This document shows, one piece after another, positions 10,586-22,304 of a stretch of DNA of 64,000 nt (its first letter is position 1; each line of letters opens with the position of its first letter). Origin of the DNA: Cordilura impudica (Eukaryota; Arthropoda; Insecta; Diptera; Scathophagidae). The notes under the pieces are model-generated. The model made no database searches and was not told the origin of the DNA. It saw only the letters and a program-made list of their open reading frames with translations. Where the stretch lies: the NCBI GenBank assembly GCA_963682025.1, contig OY821521.1, forward strand, positions 51,576,807 to 51,640,806, read 5' to 3'. Made by a program: the position numbers and the translations under genes.

Positions 10586-11752
10586 GCTTTTTTTCCCTTT
10601 GCGCTGAGATATGAAAAAAGAATTAATGAATTTTTAACTCCTTAAATGTAAGATTGGACAGCTACAAAAGAATCCAGACCTCTTGTTTTTCGAAATCATT
10701 TAGAGGTTTTACTACACTATCCCTGTACAATCGTCCAATACCAAAATTACCCATAGTGTTATTAGAAATTAATAAAAATTTATTCAAAAATATTATTCTC
10801 AATTTTTTGTTTTGTTAAATTATACGTAATATTATAAACACCCATTCACGAAACCCAATTACAAAATATTCCAAGTGTAGAAATTTAGAGAAGAGCTGCT
10901 TTAAAAAAAAACTCACAATTTTTTTATTCTTTCATATATGTATATTAAGTATTCGTGTAATTATTAGCACGCTTTTCCGAAATCGTGTAACATAATATTC
11001 TAAGTGTTGAGATTTTCTGTTCCTTTTAGCACTTGTCAGTGCTTCGGTTTTTTTTCAATTAATTCTTAAAATTGCGCCAATTTTGTGTGTGCATATGTTG
11101 GGTTTTCTAGGTAGCAATCGAATTTAGTGTAAGATTCTGTATTTTTTTTAAATATAAATATTTTTTCCTGCTGACAGGGACACTTTTTTAATTTTTTTCA
11201 TTTTTGTAGAAATTGCTGCATATTAAAAAGTTTAATGCGGCGACACACGATAAAAAAAAACATACATACATACATATGTACGTGTTTTTATGTACAATAT
11301 TGAATGCATGGGTGAGGTCAATAAACGAAAATACAACATGAACAATAAACAACAACACAACAACGACAGCAAGAACATTGACGAAGTATCTTATATTTAC
11401 TGTAGCAGAGATTTAATATAATTTGTTGTAAAAATCATTTATGGAGAATGAGGATCAGTACTAACTCCTCTCTCTATGTAGTTAGCATAAAGTCGTGTAT
11501 TAAAAAAAACATAATTTCAAGCTGGTCAGCCGTGTTAAAAGACAAAATATTCTTAAATATCCGGAAATCAATCAGAAGATATGTCAAAAGTAATACAGTA
11601 TATGACAACCACAGCTACAAATTCTACCATCGAAAAGCGTGAAGGAAAGATCATAAAAAAAGAATTGACTTCTTGGAAGAATAAAAAATTATTGGAACAA
11701 ATGTAATGCGAAGACAAGGAAATAGTCAAGTTCAAAATAGATTGAGGAGACC
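10586..11752. other. No supported gene
   Basis: AT-rich unique-looking DNA with short microsatellites (ACATACATAC at 11262-11280). An open frame of 64 codons at 11448-11642 shows no motif. I see nothing else that can be supported. Confidence 0.5.
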
Positions 11753-12182
11753 TGTAGCGCGATTCAGTTACTTCTTTTAACGATAATCGAATCGTTAAAA
11801 AAAGAAAACAAAATTATCGATTTAGGTTTTTAAACGATATTCGCTATTGTTAAAGTCAGCTGTTGTTGTTATCTAGACGACAACCATTTTTGTGTTGTTT
11901 ATTCAATCGATAAACATTTAAAATAGTGAAAATATTTCGCTTTTATTATAAAAAAAATTTATATAAATAAAACATTAAATAACATTCAATTCATTATTTT
12001 ATTTTCAAATAAATAAACAGAAATATTAATAAAAAAAATGAGGAAATTAAACATAAACATAAAACTATCCTGTCAAACACGAAGTAATTTTTTTTCTATT
12101 CTTTGTGTTTTTCGCTTATTTTGACAGAGATGCCACTCATTTACAATTTATATAAATAGAAAAATAGATTTGTCGACTGTTG

Positions 12183-12735
12183 TTAAAGGCCAGTTTACAC
12201 TATCACACTTTGTAATACGACCTGTCAAAAAGTCGAGTATTATGAAAAAGTCGTATCATGTAAAAAGCTTATGTTATCAAATTGACAGTAATATTAAAAA
12301 AAAGGTAAACAAAAACAAAGAAAGTGGAAATAAAATATAAATTTTAAAATAAATTTGTTTGTTATTCTAAACAGCTGTTTTCATAAGACTTGAGTGTGAT
12401 GGTGTAAATGGCCAAAGTATGCAGAAATAATGTCGGTACGACTTTATGACAGTCTGATGAATTTCATCGGATTTTATTATTTATTTTATTTATTTATTTA
12501 TATTATTACAATACAAAGTAAATTTGTATTCTAATTTGGGTCCAGGGATAAGCCGGGTGACAAAGACCATTTGGCTAGTTTTTTGCAGCGATAGACCAAA
12601 GCCTCTGGTGGGAATCGAACCCACGACCCCCGCATGATAGGCGAGCACGCTACCTACTCACCTACCGGGGCGCTTAATCGGATTTTTATTTCGAAATATC
12701 ATACGACTGAATGGTATCGTGCAAATGGGCCTTAA
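12183..12735. mobile_element. TTAA-flanked MITE, about 0.35 kb without its SINE insert
   Basis: TTAA at 12183-12186 is followed by AGGCCAGTTTACACTATCAC. The other end reads, inverted, AGGCCCATTTGCACGATACC before TTAA at 12732-12735. A third inverted copy of the terminal word (GTGTGATGGTGTAAATGGCC) lies at 12395-12414, so two related units may be joined. TTAA duplication is known for piggyBac and Kolobok elements; no protein is present to decide. Confidence 0.5.
12479..12676 (-). mobile_element. tRNA-derived SINE, second copy
   Basis: Minus-strand copy of the SINE at 3979-4174, nearly identical over the tRNA head (B box GGTTCGATTCC) and body, with a TAAATAAAT tail at its low-coordinate end. 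The target duplication is ATCGGATTTTATT (12466-12478) against ATCGGATTTTTATT (12677-12690). It inserted into the TTAA-flanked MITE. Confidence 0.85.
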
Positions 12736-13084
12736 TGTGCACTTAGTCATTTAATCGTTAGTGCAAACAACAATAGCTGTCGATATATTTTGCTATTGTC
12801 GGATCGTTAAAATTTACAGAATCGCACTGGTGGTGTTATTAGAAAAGCTTAGAGAGAATGTATGAATAACTGGATGCCACAATTGCCAAATCGATTAACT
12901 CCACTTTTCGATTTATGAAAATTTTTATTTCAAAGCTCTTATATGCAAAACAAATTTCTCTAAAAAAACAGTTAGCAGGCGGTCTCAAATACCGGATAAT
13001 GCATGTTATTATTGATGATACCTAAACCAATGAGTTTCAGCTAAATTCATGGGTACCTTATCTTTTTGAATGACCTTTTTTATT

Positions 13085-14215
13085 TTTTTTTATTTATTTA
13101 AAGTCTATGGAGTTACAAATGTCCTCACAGACTAATATATTTGGTGTATAAAATACATATAACAAATAAAATAATGACGATTTAATTATTTAGATATTGA
13201 ATAATTTTACGTTTCACAAATTCTATATTGTCGGACAAATCTATGACGTGGTAAATTCCATTAAATTGGTCACATAACCGGCGAAATGGATCATTTTTAG
13301 AATATTTAAATCGAAAATAATTAATATTTAAGAGCTTAAAGTTTCTTATCGGTCTTGATGGTATATTAATTTGAATTCTACTTAACAAGTAATTGGAGTC
13401 AATGTCGCCATGGAATAAACTGAGTAGAAAGGAAATACTAAGCATTGTTCTACGACTTTTCAGTGTCGGTAACTTTATAAAGAGCAACTCTGGATTCATA
13501 AGAGGGTAAGGCACGGGAGTTCCTACCAAGTCCACGTAGACAGAATAAAAGAAATTGTTTCTGGACAGATTCGACGAAATTTATATGAATAATGTAACAC
13601 GGATCCCATATTATAGAGCCATATTCCAGGATGGGACGAACCAGGGATGTATATAGCTGTTTGGTTACATATGGATCAGAAAATTTTTTACTCCATCGCT
13701 TCATAAATCCAAGAACGCCATAAGCTTTGTTTATTGTTGAAGATATATGCGGACGAAAGCTAAATCTATGATCTAATAAAATGCCAAGATCTGAGAATGT
13801 ATCAACGGATTCCAATTCACTTTCATTCACAAAATAAGTAGTATGTAGATTATTACATCTGTAAAAGGACATATGCTTGCATTTTTTTATACATTGCACC
13901 ATCCACAAAAATTATTTAAATGGGATTGTAGCAAAAAGTGTTGAAAGTAATTTTGAAGAGAGGAAAATAGTTTGACATCATCAGGGTATAAGAGAATTTT
14001 AGAGTGTTGAATAACAGAAGGGAGATCATTGATAAATAAAGTAAAAAGTACTGGACCAAGATGACTTCCTTGTGTAAGACCAGAAAACAATTCGAATTTT
14101 TTATAGACAGCGTTTCTAAATTTAACCCGCTGAAATCTGTTCGTTAAATAAGATTTTAACCTATATCCTCTTAAGCAGATGCTAGTAACATTTTAATGCC
14201 ATTTATTGTGGACCC
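13085..14215 (-). pseudogene. 5'-truncated LINE, RT C-terminal half
   Basis: Minus-strand frames give SYLTNRFQRVKFRNAVYKK, then SGLTQGSHLGPVLFTLFIND. The RT active site follows as YPDD (normally YADD), then LGILLDHRFSFRPHIS, NKAYGVLGFMKRWSKKFSDP, SLVRPILEYGSIIWDP and LPTLKSRRTMLSISF. Two or more frameshifts separate the pieces (near 13890 and 13480). The 3' end is a TTTAAATAAATA tail (13085-13100). The motifs suit the Jockey/CR1 group; the exact clade is uncertain. The same 3' end recurs as tiny fragments at 48030-48090 and 49540-49600. Confidence 0.8.
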
Positions 14216-14286
14216 ATAGGGCCTTAGATTCAATAATGTCATCTGCATATATTGGTGGTATAGGTATTGAGAAATCGGATACTCTT

Positions 14287-14329
14287 GATGTCACAGTGAA
14301 TTCTCATGCCCTGAATTCACTGTAACATC
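14287..14329. repeat. Strong stem-loop
   Basis: GATGTCACAGTGAATTC and, inverted, GATGTTACAGTGAATTC face each other around a 9-base loop, with one mismatch in 17 pairs. It is isolated, next to a truncated LINE, with no neighbouring gene to suggest a role. Confidence 0.7.
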
Positions 14330-15689
14330 CGTTGGAACGAACAAGTATTTCGAGTGTCGAAAGAAGCATTCAGGTGTCTTGGTTTTCTAAAACGGTGCAA
14401 AAATTACTTCACTAATTCCGATCTTCTTAAAATCTATAACACTAACAACCGAACGAAAATTTAGTAAAACTCCCAAATATGGGCAGGAGCTTCAAATTAT
14501 ATTTTGGAGCTACTGCATCGTGTACAAAATATAGCGTTGGTGCTCATTCCAGATATATAGATACCACCATGGGAAATGTTCTTCTGAGATTAGTGAACTC
14601 ATTCCAAGTACCCGCGTTTCAGTTCTATCTGCCCGCTTCTCTAGTAGATCACATCCGTTTGTAGTCTATTGTCCAGTTGATCGCACACAAGTCTTTCCTG
14701 ACAATTCCAATCTAATTAAATTTATGGCAAATATTCACAAACACTATTCCCTCTTTCCTCCTTCCCATAGTCTATTTTCCTGAAATCAACACAATGCACT
14801 GCATTTGTAGAGGGAATCCCCTGAGTGTTGGTTGATAATAAAAAAATCAAGCGTTTTGATATTAAAATTATCAAAAATCAGAAAGTGCAGTTAATCAATT
14901 TGGCAAGTGAGCCATTTTACTAATGCTATGATAAATCAAATTCAACGAGATCCAAAATTAAGTTGGCAATTTTTGAACGAAAACCTTGGTTGAAACCGAA
15001 ACGCCGCAGTAAAAATATGTGATGCTAATTGAAGCTACAAATTGAATTCTAACCTGGTAATTCATGTAATAATCTAAGAACTCGAGACCGCTGTCAAAGT
15101 AAATTTAAATTTTTCGCTACAATCGATTTTGAAATTACTGATATTATTGCGATGTTTTTCGCCAAAAATTTATTTCAGTGCAAATATATTATTTCTCCTT
15201 AGAGTATTTTGAGGTATTGACGAGTTGTAAAAAATAAATGGGGAAAATTCCACTTTTTTTTTTGAGATTTCATTCGATAAAAATAGCCCAACTTGATTTT
15301 TTACATGGATATGGTAAAAGTAATTATTTATTTAAGTCTTAACTTCAATTTTGCTGAGGAATGAACTTAGAAATCATCAATGGTTCTTGAGTTACAGCTG
15401 AAAAACTAAACTAACAAAAACATTAAGATAAGGAAGAAATAAAAACGGTCATAAAAAAGTTTGGCCTGAGAACGTCAAACCCTTTGGAGGTTTTATTATA
15501 CTGAGCTAGTACTTTCACTTGGACTTGGAATTTCTCACCATGACCACGAAGAACTACTTGCATGTCGATGGACCAAATAGAGAAAAAAAACACAATTTTT
15601 TAGTATATATGTGAACGATTTATTTGAAATTATAAAAAAAGAAACCTTTACTATATAATAATTGAAAACTTTTTCTCTATTGTTGGTTT
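14330..15689. other. No supported gene
   Basis: AT-rich sequence without a recognised repeat. A 61-codon open frame at 14479-14664 has no motif. The right part may include the end of the Tc1 element whose C-terminus starts near 15690, but I could not find its TIR. Confidence 0.4.
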
Positions 15690-15990
15690 TAATATTTTGT
15701 TGGGTACCCATTATTTTTCAGTACTGCTTAGCAACGCCGAGCATTTAATTGTTGATAGTACCCGCTGAAATGTTTGCCACTCTGAATTAACTGTCTCCAT
15801 TGAGACCTGTCTTGTTTGTGTAATTTCGTGTCCGTATATTTTGATTTACAATTTCCAATAGAATTTCTATGGAATTGAGATCTGGTGATGGGGCTGGCCA
15901 TTCCAAAACACTAACTGTATTAGATTTTAGCCATTCGGTTAGAATTTTGGATATGTGTTTTGGTTCATTGTCATGTTGCAACTTCCAGAC
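15690..15990 (-). pseudogene. Tc1-family transposase, C-terminal part of split relic
   Basis: The minus-strand frame reads [13 protein letters not shown], with the second catalytic Asp in the HDNEPKH motif, then [20 protein letters not shown] with the third catalytic residue region (SPDLN), then [14 protein letters not shown] decayed tail ends near 15690. The N-terminal part lies at 17520-17950 on the same strand. The two are separated by a transposon (15996-17514) that interrupts the codon run IPL|VWKLQ. Confidence 0.85.
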
Positions 15991-15995
15991 CAAGG

Positions 15996-17514
15996 CACAT
16001 AGGGCCAGATTCAATTTTTTTTGGCATAAAGTCTAATAATAAAGCTAGAGAGCTGAATTTTGGTGGAATTGATTATATTGGCACTTGCAGTAAGTGAGAA
16101 CAATTTCAAGTCAATCCGACCACGCCCTCCTATACCGCCCATATGAGGACACATTGCAGAGGAGTAAATTTTTTTTTATTATTTGATGTTTCGATTTAAA
16201 CCAACTTAAATACTGATTTCTTAAAGGTATTAGGTATCCTAGTTGCTATCATCGCTGACTAAAAACTGTTCCTGGTTATTATATTCTACATTTGGTGCTT
16301 CTAAAAGTTCAATAACTTCCTTTGGTAACGAGGTTTTTTTATTTTGAGCTAATCTTTTTTTTATATTAAGGCTTGAAAGAAAAGGGTCCGATGAAACCAT
16401 TGATCGGTGGAACACATCCGATAAATTGTTGATACGAGAATGACAGTTTCTTTCTCCGAGAATGACAGTTTCTTTCTAATCTCACTTTATGAACTAGAAG
16501 TAGAAAGAGTATTCTTTAATACAAACGCAGTATCGCTCATTTTGGCCTTTTTCGCTGAAACTGATGCTACATGAATAAGGAGACTTGTAATATTTTCTTC
16601 ATTATCTGCCAGTTCCTTTGCCATTTTTCTTTTTAGCCGTGATCCTGCATCACTGTAAGACAGTCGTGGTCGTCCTATTTGATTTTCTGAAGCAACTTGG
16701 TCGTTGATTTTCTCCACGACAACAGTCATGCTTGACAAAAGCCAACTGGAATGTTTCCTTTTAAATGTCGTAATTGTACGATTATATTTAGGTAGATTTT
16801 TCAGAATATAAAGGTGAAAACTCCTTATTTTCTTAGTGATTTCGGCCTTTAAGTCAACTGACACATCATTTAAATGAAATTTATCAACAAGCCAGTCAAA
16901 TAACGCTTTTTCATTTCGGTTTTCGTTGATCCACACATCCAGTAGGACAGAATGGCTTACCTCAAACTTGGCTAAAAATGCAAAATATGCGCGAATGGGC
17001 AAAAATGGGCATAAAATGTTAGCAACAAGTTTAAAAACACAGTTTAGAGTAAACATTTGCATAATCACTTTTTGGCACAAATTGGCAGAAATTAGTTTTT
17101 TACTCCACGATACACGAATACTTCGGTTAGATTTTTTCTAAAATAAGACATATCAAAGACAATCCACAACTAAAAAATATAACTCATAATTCGAAAACAT
17201 TTAATAACAATTATATTTGGCATACCTTGACCTTTATTTTACATTTTGCCAAAAAAGATTTGGATACCTGGTGTTGCTACAGCAAAAGCGCAAAGTTGAG
17301 TAAAAGACTCCCACCAATTTTGACAAAACAAACAGCTAACCAGACAGCTGATTTTGTTAGCGCTGCAAAAATGCAGCGTTGCCACTGAAATGTTTTTATT
17401 TGCGAATTCGATGTACATAATGTATGCCCTTTCTAAATATTCAGTTAAATTCAAAATATATTTTACAAAAATTTACGACTTTATGCCAAAAAAAATTGAA
17501 TCTGGCCCTATGTG
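15996..17514 (-). mobile_element. DNA transposon with exact 38-bp TIRs and 5-bp TSD (CAAGG), unclassified
   Basis: Both ends are exact inverse complements over 38 bp, starting CACATAGGGCCAGATTCAAT. CAAGG stands on each side (15991-15995, 17515-17519). Ignoring the insert and one CAAGG copy restores a continuous Tc1 transposase frame across the site, which proves the boundaries. The element is 1519 bp and encodes one damaged protein on its minus strand. The 5-bp duplication excludes Tc1/mariner (TA), piggyBac (TTAA) and hAT (8 bp). I do not recognise the superfamily. Probably an internally deleted copy. Confidence 0.85.
16240..17080 (-). CDS. Transposase-like protein remnant of the 5-bp-TSD element
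   Basis: The main open frame runs from an ATG at 17080 to 16487 (197 codons). It includes NENRNEKALFDWLVDKFHL, KYNRTITTFKRKHSSWLLSS, then GRPRLSYSDAGSRLKRKMAK and a tail ending AKKAKMSDTAF. This resembles the N-terminal region of insect transposon proteins with a GRPxL..Y/F..S..RKRR motif, but I cannot name a family. Downstream, 16480-16240 carries a further in-frame segment, KRLAQNKKTSLPKEVIELLE to EQFLVSDDSN-stop, which looks like a C-terminus. A 21-bp direct duplication (GAGAATGACAGTTTCTTTCT) separates the two. No DDE core is seen, so the middle is probably deleted. The true start is uncertain. Confidence 0.5.
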
Positions 17515-17519
17515 CAAGG

Positions 17520-17950
17520 GAATATTTTCGTCCGCGAATGGATACATTACGTTATTTAGAATTTGCATGTATCCAGTTCTAGTTAGAGTATCTTTTACTT
17601 TAATTTTACCTATTCATTAGCCCAAAAAGGTAACCCCATATCATAATATTGCCACCGCTAAACTTAACAGTTTAATTTTTATATTTTGGATCTAATGCTT
17701 TTCCCTTTGGTCGTCGTACAAATGTTCTTCCATCATGGCCTCTTAAATTAAACTTGGACTCATCTGAAAAGACAACAGTATTCCAATTCGGTCTTGATCA
17801 GTTCATGTGTTCTTTAGCAAAGTTTAGGCACGCTAGAAGATTTTTCTATAATATCAGTCGTTTCTTCACAGGACGATAACAACCAAGATCAGTCTCAACT
17901 GCTCCTGTCTTTGACTCATTTTATGGGGCCTGCCGAAAAGTTTGAGTCGT
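17520..17950 (-). pseudogene. Tc1-family transposase, N-terminal and catalytic-start part of split relic
   Basis: The minus strand gives a GRPHKMSQRQEQ-like linker, then YRPVKKRLIL(stop), NLLACLNFAKEHMN(stop), SRPNWNTVVFSDESKFNL with the first catalytic Asp in FSDES, RGHDGRTFVRRPKGKALDPK, TVKFSGGNIMIWG, and after a frame change TGYMQILNNVMYPFADENIP. The HTH region appears shortened. At least three in-frame stops. The frame continues into 15690-15990 once the intervening transposon is ignored. Confidence 0.85.
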
Positions 17951-18924
17951 CTCCACGATATTTGTTGATAATATATGAAATTATGGATGTATTCATGGAA
18001 TGTTTATAATATTAATATTTATCATATTAATTATAAGATTAAAACATTGAAAATACAATTGTAAAAAAAACAGTTGAAAGAAAACGTCGGAAACTATAAA
18101 AATTTAAATAACGGTTAAAATTTTATACAGTTTCTTTCATACCATTTTCTATTTTTATTGTTTTGAGCTATTCAGGTACAGAAGTTTTAAAGTTTCCATT
18201 GTTTTGTCATCACTAAGAAAATACATTTTTTATCGTTCATTTATTTTCTTTTTAATTGAATTTCTTGTTACAAATTTTTTTATCTTTCGATAGGGAACAC
18301 GGCAAAGTGTGATTTCGCAAAAAAATCATAATATTAGGACTTAAGGCGAATTTTGTAAAAGTTTCAAATGTATTGTCACACATTGTATTTTAGGATCTTT
18401 TTAAAAATTTAATTATTTTTAAATTGTTTTAGTTTACTACGTTTTTTTTCTGTACTTTTATGTTATTGACATTGTTGGTCGAAATATTAGTTAATAAACT
18501 ATTTAAAATATAAAAATATTTCATAGTCTCTTTTTATTTTTTAATGACCTTACGACAAACAATAAAATGAGCAACAAATAAAGAGGTCAACAATTCATAA
18601 TTTCAAAATATCTAAAAATAAAACTAATAATTTACCAATCGCTTATTCAGAGTAACTTAAATTATTTGGCTATTATTCATGGTGGTGCAATGAAAGCACT
18701 ACAAAGATATCCAAATAAAGCTTTAAAACTGTTATCAATCTTCCACTGACTTTTTCTATATTACTCGTATCTCTTTATAAAACTGTATTGAATACAAGGA
18801 ATACGATGAATTAGAGGATTGTGAGAAGTCGTTTGGAAACAATAACCTTTCAGAAACTATAAGAATATTTAAGAGTTTTTCTTTTTCTTTCTTTTAACTC
18901 ATACTCTCTGCGTGGGGCAACCCC
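17951..18924. other. No supported gene
   Basis: AT-rich, with many short A and T runs. No reading frame, TIR pair or tandem repeat could be supported. The missing outer end of the Tc1 relic may lie at the left. Confidence 0.4.
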
Positions 18925-19416
18925 ATTCCCTCTTATCCAATTAATCTGAAACTTGGGTTATAGTGTTGTTGTGACTACAGATTAATTTTGGGGTAGTCAC
19001 GTACAGTCACGCATAGTCACGCACAGTCACGGAGTGATCTAAATGTCATTTCCCCTCATCCGATCGATTTGAAAATTAGTTCATACCCTTGCTGTGAAAA
19101 AAGATTAACTTTGACTTAGTCACGCTCTGTCACGCATGTTCACGCACAGTCACGGAAAGATTTAAAACGGATTTCCCCTCATCCAAGCAATCTGAAACTT
19201 GGTCAATATACTTGCTGTTAAGAAAGATTAACTTCGACATAGTCACGCACAGTCACGTATAGTCACGGCCAGTCACGGAGTGATTTAAACTCCATTTCCC
19301 CTTATCCGATCGATCTGAAACTTGGTCGATAGACTTGCTGTGAAAAGGGATTAACTTTGACATAGTCACGCACAGTCACACACAGTCACGCACAGTCACG
19401 GAGATATTAAAAACTC
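18925..19416. repeat. 123-bp minisatellite, four units, each with a 10-bp GTCACG sub-array
   Basis: Starts of the CATTTCCCCTCATCC-like segment recur at 18925, 19048, 19171 and 19294, a period of exactly 123 bp. Each unit ends with four spaced copies of AGTCACGNNN, period 10 bp (for example AGTCACGCACAGTCACGCAT). A single unit of the same type lies at 47465-47585 inside a TIR transposon, so this array may be the expanded core of such an element whose TIRs I cannot see here. Confidence 0.85.
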
Positions 19417-19659
19417 ATATGCGTAAGAAAAGAAAGAGTTTTAAGAAAAACTTTGTTTTTATGGGTTAGATTATTTTAAATACAAATATTAATATATATT
19501 GGAAAATCTCGAAATGCTTCTACTATGGAATAATCCTCCTTTTTTTTTAGAAATGTGCGAAATGTGCGAATATCAAAAAAACTAAGTTTTGTATTATTTG
19601 GTTTTATTTCCCAACCCATAGTAAGGGTTTCATCCAGTTTACTAGAACAATTAATCTAT

Positions 19660-20037
19660 AATATTAATAGGCTATGCGATTTCTTGTGACTGATGTTTTG
19701 TTCTACCGTTTTTTCCCGATTTTGACCAAGCGTATATTATTTGAAAGGTATTTCTTTTAAGCTGTTTTCCAGATTTCCAAATTTTAAAATTTTTTCTTTT
19801 TATATTGAGTAAATTGCATTAAAAGTTGCTACTAACACATAGATAATATTATACAATGATATGTGTGTGTTTAGTAAATTTGTTAATGTGTTTGTATTAA
19901 AAATGAGTTTGGTTTTGTGTTGATTTGTGAATAGGCTATAATTGATTAGCATACTTTTAGGATCTTAATTTAATGAAAAAAAAAATTTTTTCTTAGTATT
20001 TCCGATCGAATTTCGAGGGCTCGAAACTGCTAGTATA
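19660..20037 (-). repeat. Interspersed repeat M1, minus-strand copy
   Basis: About 375 bp matching, inverted, the copies at 22925-23292 and 36175-38349. Shared landmarks are CGGGATAAAACGG-like, AGTAGCAACTTTAAATGCAA, CAAATTTAATAAACACAC and, at the outer end, CTCGAAATTCGAG. The last is itself a palindromic word. Non-coding. Confidence 0.7.
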
Positions 20038-20959
20038 TTTAAATATGCCAAAATTCATAGTTTGGCCTCGGCAAGGAATGGGTTAACATTGTTCGATTTA
20101 TTCCAAATTTTTTGCACGGAAGACTTGCACATTTGGTTATTATATTTTAGGCGTTACATCTAAAAACTCAACAGCACTTACAAAATATTTGATTTTTTTG
20201 AATAAATTGTCTTTCATTGGCTTGAGGTCATATGCAACCCCAAGTCCAAAAGGGTTAATGGGGTCTTATTAATTTTTTTTCAGAAACCCTAGGCTATTAA
20301 GATAAAATATAACATTTAAAAGTAGAATATTGATAAATTTTTGATAAAAAGTATTTAGAAAGAGTACATTTACTAAATATTTCACAAAAAACTAATATTT
20401 CTCGAAATCCGCAAAAAAAATTCTTTGTAAAAAAAAAAATCTGGCAGCGGAATTTACTTAAAAATTCACACAATTAATCTCTAACATATATTTAACAAAA
20501 CCTTAGAGTGCCAGATCCATTTTTTAAAATTTTGTTTAAGAAAAGTTTTTAAAACTTAATAAAGGAGTTTTCAAAATTGTATCAAAAAAATTTTCCATCT
20601 TTGGTCTCATTTCGCTATTGTTTAACAACGTGGTAATAAAACAATACTTCATATCTGAGTACTTTTAGGTATAGAGACCAAAAAAAAATATGGTTTTAAT
20701 CAATTTGTTAAAGTTGAAAAATGTTCATTCCATTTTATGACCTAGAGTTTTTGGCACAAAAGTAGTCTGGGGCATTTGTCATTTCTTGACGAGTTTTTTT
20801 TCGATTTTGAAGTTATACAGGTTTTTGGAAAGACTATTTAGTATTGATATCGATTCATATAACAACTTGTCGAGGAAATTAAACTATAGAACGAAATTTT
20901 CGTAAAATCTGAAAAAAATCATATTTTCCCCACATAAACATACTTGAAATTTTCAGTCG

Positions 20960-21097
20960 CGTTGAGGCACCCCTAAATTTTTTTTTAATTGACCCAAAAC
21001 TTTGTATTTCTCAGCTTATCTGCTCTTCGCATATTTCGAGCGGGCGAGACTTTAAATTTGAACATTTTTTCCCCTCCATGTAATGAAGGGCCACCCT
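20960..21097. mobile_element. Possible right end of a GGGTGGC-type transposon
   Basis: The sequence CGGGCGAGACTTTAAATTTG...AGGGCCACCCTAA resembles the right ends at 24137 and 60874 (GCCACCCTA). No matching left end was found, so only an end fragment is claimed. Confidence 0.35.
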
Positions 21098-21100
21098 AAT

Positions 21101-21356
21101 ATATATCTGTGGTCACAAGCATTAATCATTAGTCGAAAATCATGCTTTCGAGAAAAATAACTTTTTATATAAATGCAATCGGGCTTCATTACGACTTAGG
21201 TCAGTATGTTTTCATTAATAACTTTTTAATAAACAGTGTTAGGGAAATGGGGATTTCACAGAAATATAAAGCGTTTTTGGTAGAACATGATAGCAAACTT
21301 AACTCAAATCGTTCTTAAGTCGACTTAGGTGGTTATCGCTTATGACCACAGATATA
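21101..21356. mobile_element. Small MITE, about 255 bp, in a TA-rich target
   Basis: Inverted ends ATATATCTGTGGTCACAAGC and, inverted, ATATATCTGTGGTCATAAGC. The interior repeats CGACTTAGGT near both ends. The flanks are AT dinucleotide repeats, so a TA duplication would be hidden. Non-coding. Confidence 0.65.
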
Positions 21357-21551
21357 TATATATACATATATATATATATATTTTTTTTGAAATACAATGT
21401 CCAATGGGCTCTGTGGCACTACTTTTTGGATGAATAGTTTTGTGAATAAAAAAATGTATATCTTGATTTTTCCATACAAATTTGTATCAATTTCGAATAT
21501 AAAATGTCCCCGAAATTTTTGATAAAATTTCGTTTATAAAAACCAGGTGAT

Positions 21552-22260
21552 TTTTATACCCCATACCACGTTGTGACCTAGACCCATCTTTTATAACACC
21601 GATCGACTAAGAATCACTTTTTCAGTCGATTTAGCGATGTCCGTCCGTCCGTCTGTCTGCCTGTGTTTCCATGGAAACTTTGTAATCAAACAACAGGTCG
21701 CAAATATAAATATGTTTTGATAAAATTTGATATATTCACTTTTGAAATCGGTGTAAAATGGTGTATTTTCGGACCTAGTCTTCGTTCAAATAACCCTTGT
21801 AGATAGACTTAAATTTCGGTAAGATTCAAATTATCACATAGTTCTCGGAAAATTTTGGTTAGTGTGTCTTTATTGCACTAATTAATAAGTTTTTCAAAAA
21901 TAAATCAAATAAATAATTCTTAGTCATAGGCCCCATATAAAGCTGTTTTCCGATTTTTACTTAAATCTAACAAAAAACAAAAATATTGCACAGATTTTCC
22001 TCAAATTTGGTTTGCATATGTTTTTGAAAAAAATAAGTGAATTTACCAATACGAGTATGATCGGGATCAGTCAATTTTTCCAACTAGTCCCTAGACCTAG
22101 TCATATCTGACGGCAAAAAAAATTAATAAAATGCCACTTCAATTTGGTATATGCTTATTTTTTATATACAATTAGTTGGACTTAAGACCCGTTCTCTAAA
22201 CACATGGTATTGTGTATCGTATAGTCGGTCTAGGCCGTCTATAATTCTTGTACTTATTCA
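21552..22260 (-). mobile_element. HINE-A copy A4, divergent
   Basis: Minus-strand full-length relative of HINE-A: TTTTTATACCCCATACCACG, the GTCCGTCCGTCCGTCTGTCTG run at about 21640-21660, and the far end ATCGTATAGTCGGTCTAGGC with AATTCTTGTACTTATT. It is clearly older than the other copies because many positions differ. Confidence 0.75.
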
Positions 22261-22304
22261 TTATGAAGAATAGATATATTTTGACAATCGACAATAGTAG
22301 TTTT

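Larger units (their letters stand above)
11753..12831. mobile_element. TIR element with AGYGCGATTC ends, carrying nested insertions
   Basis: Left end AGCGCGATTCAGTTA..TTTTAACGAT; right end, inverted, AGTGCGATTCTGTAAATTTTAACGAT. No clean target duplication is visible. Further subterminal words ATCGTTAA and ATCGATA occur near both ends. It is non-coding and contains a TTAA-flanked element at 12183-12735, which in turn contains a SINE. Confidence 0.45.

Noticed and set aside
14479..14664. 61-codon frame MGRSFKLYFGATASC
   Set aside because: No motif or supporting signal; surrounded by non-coding sequence.
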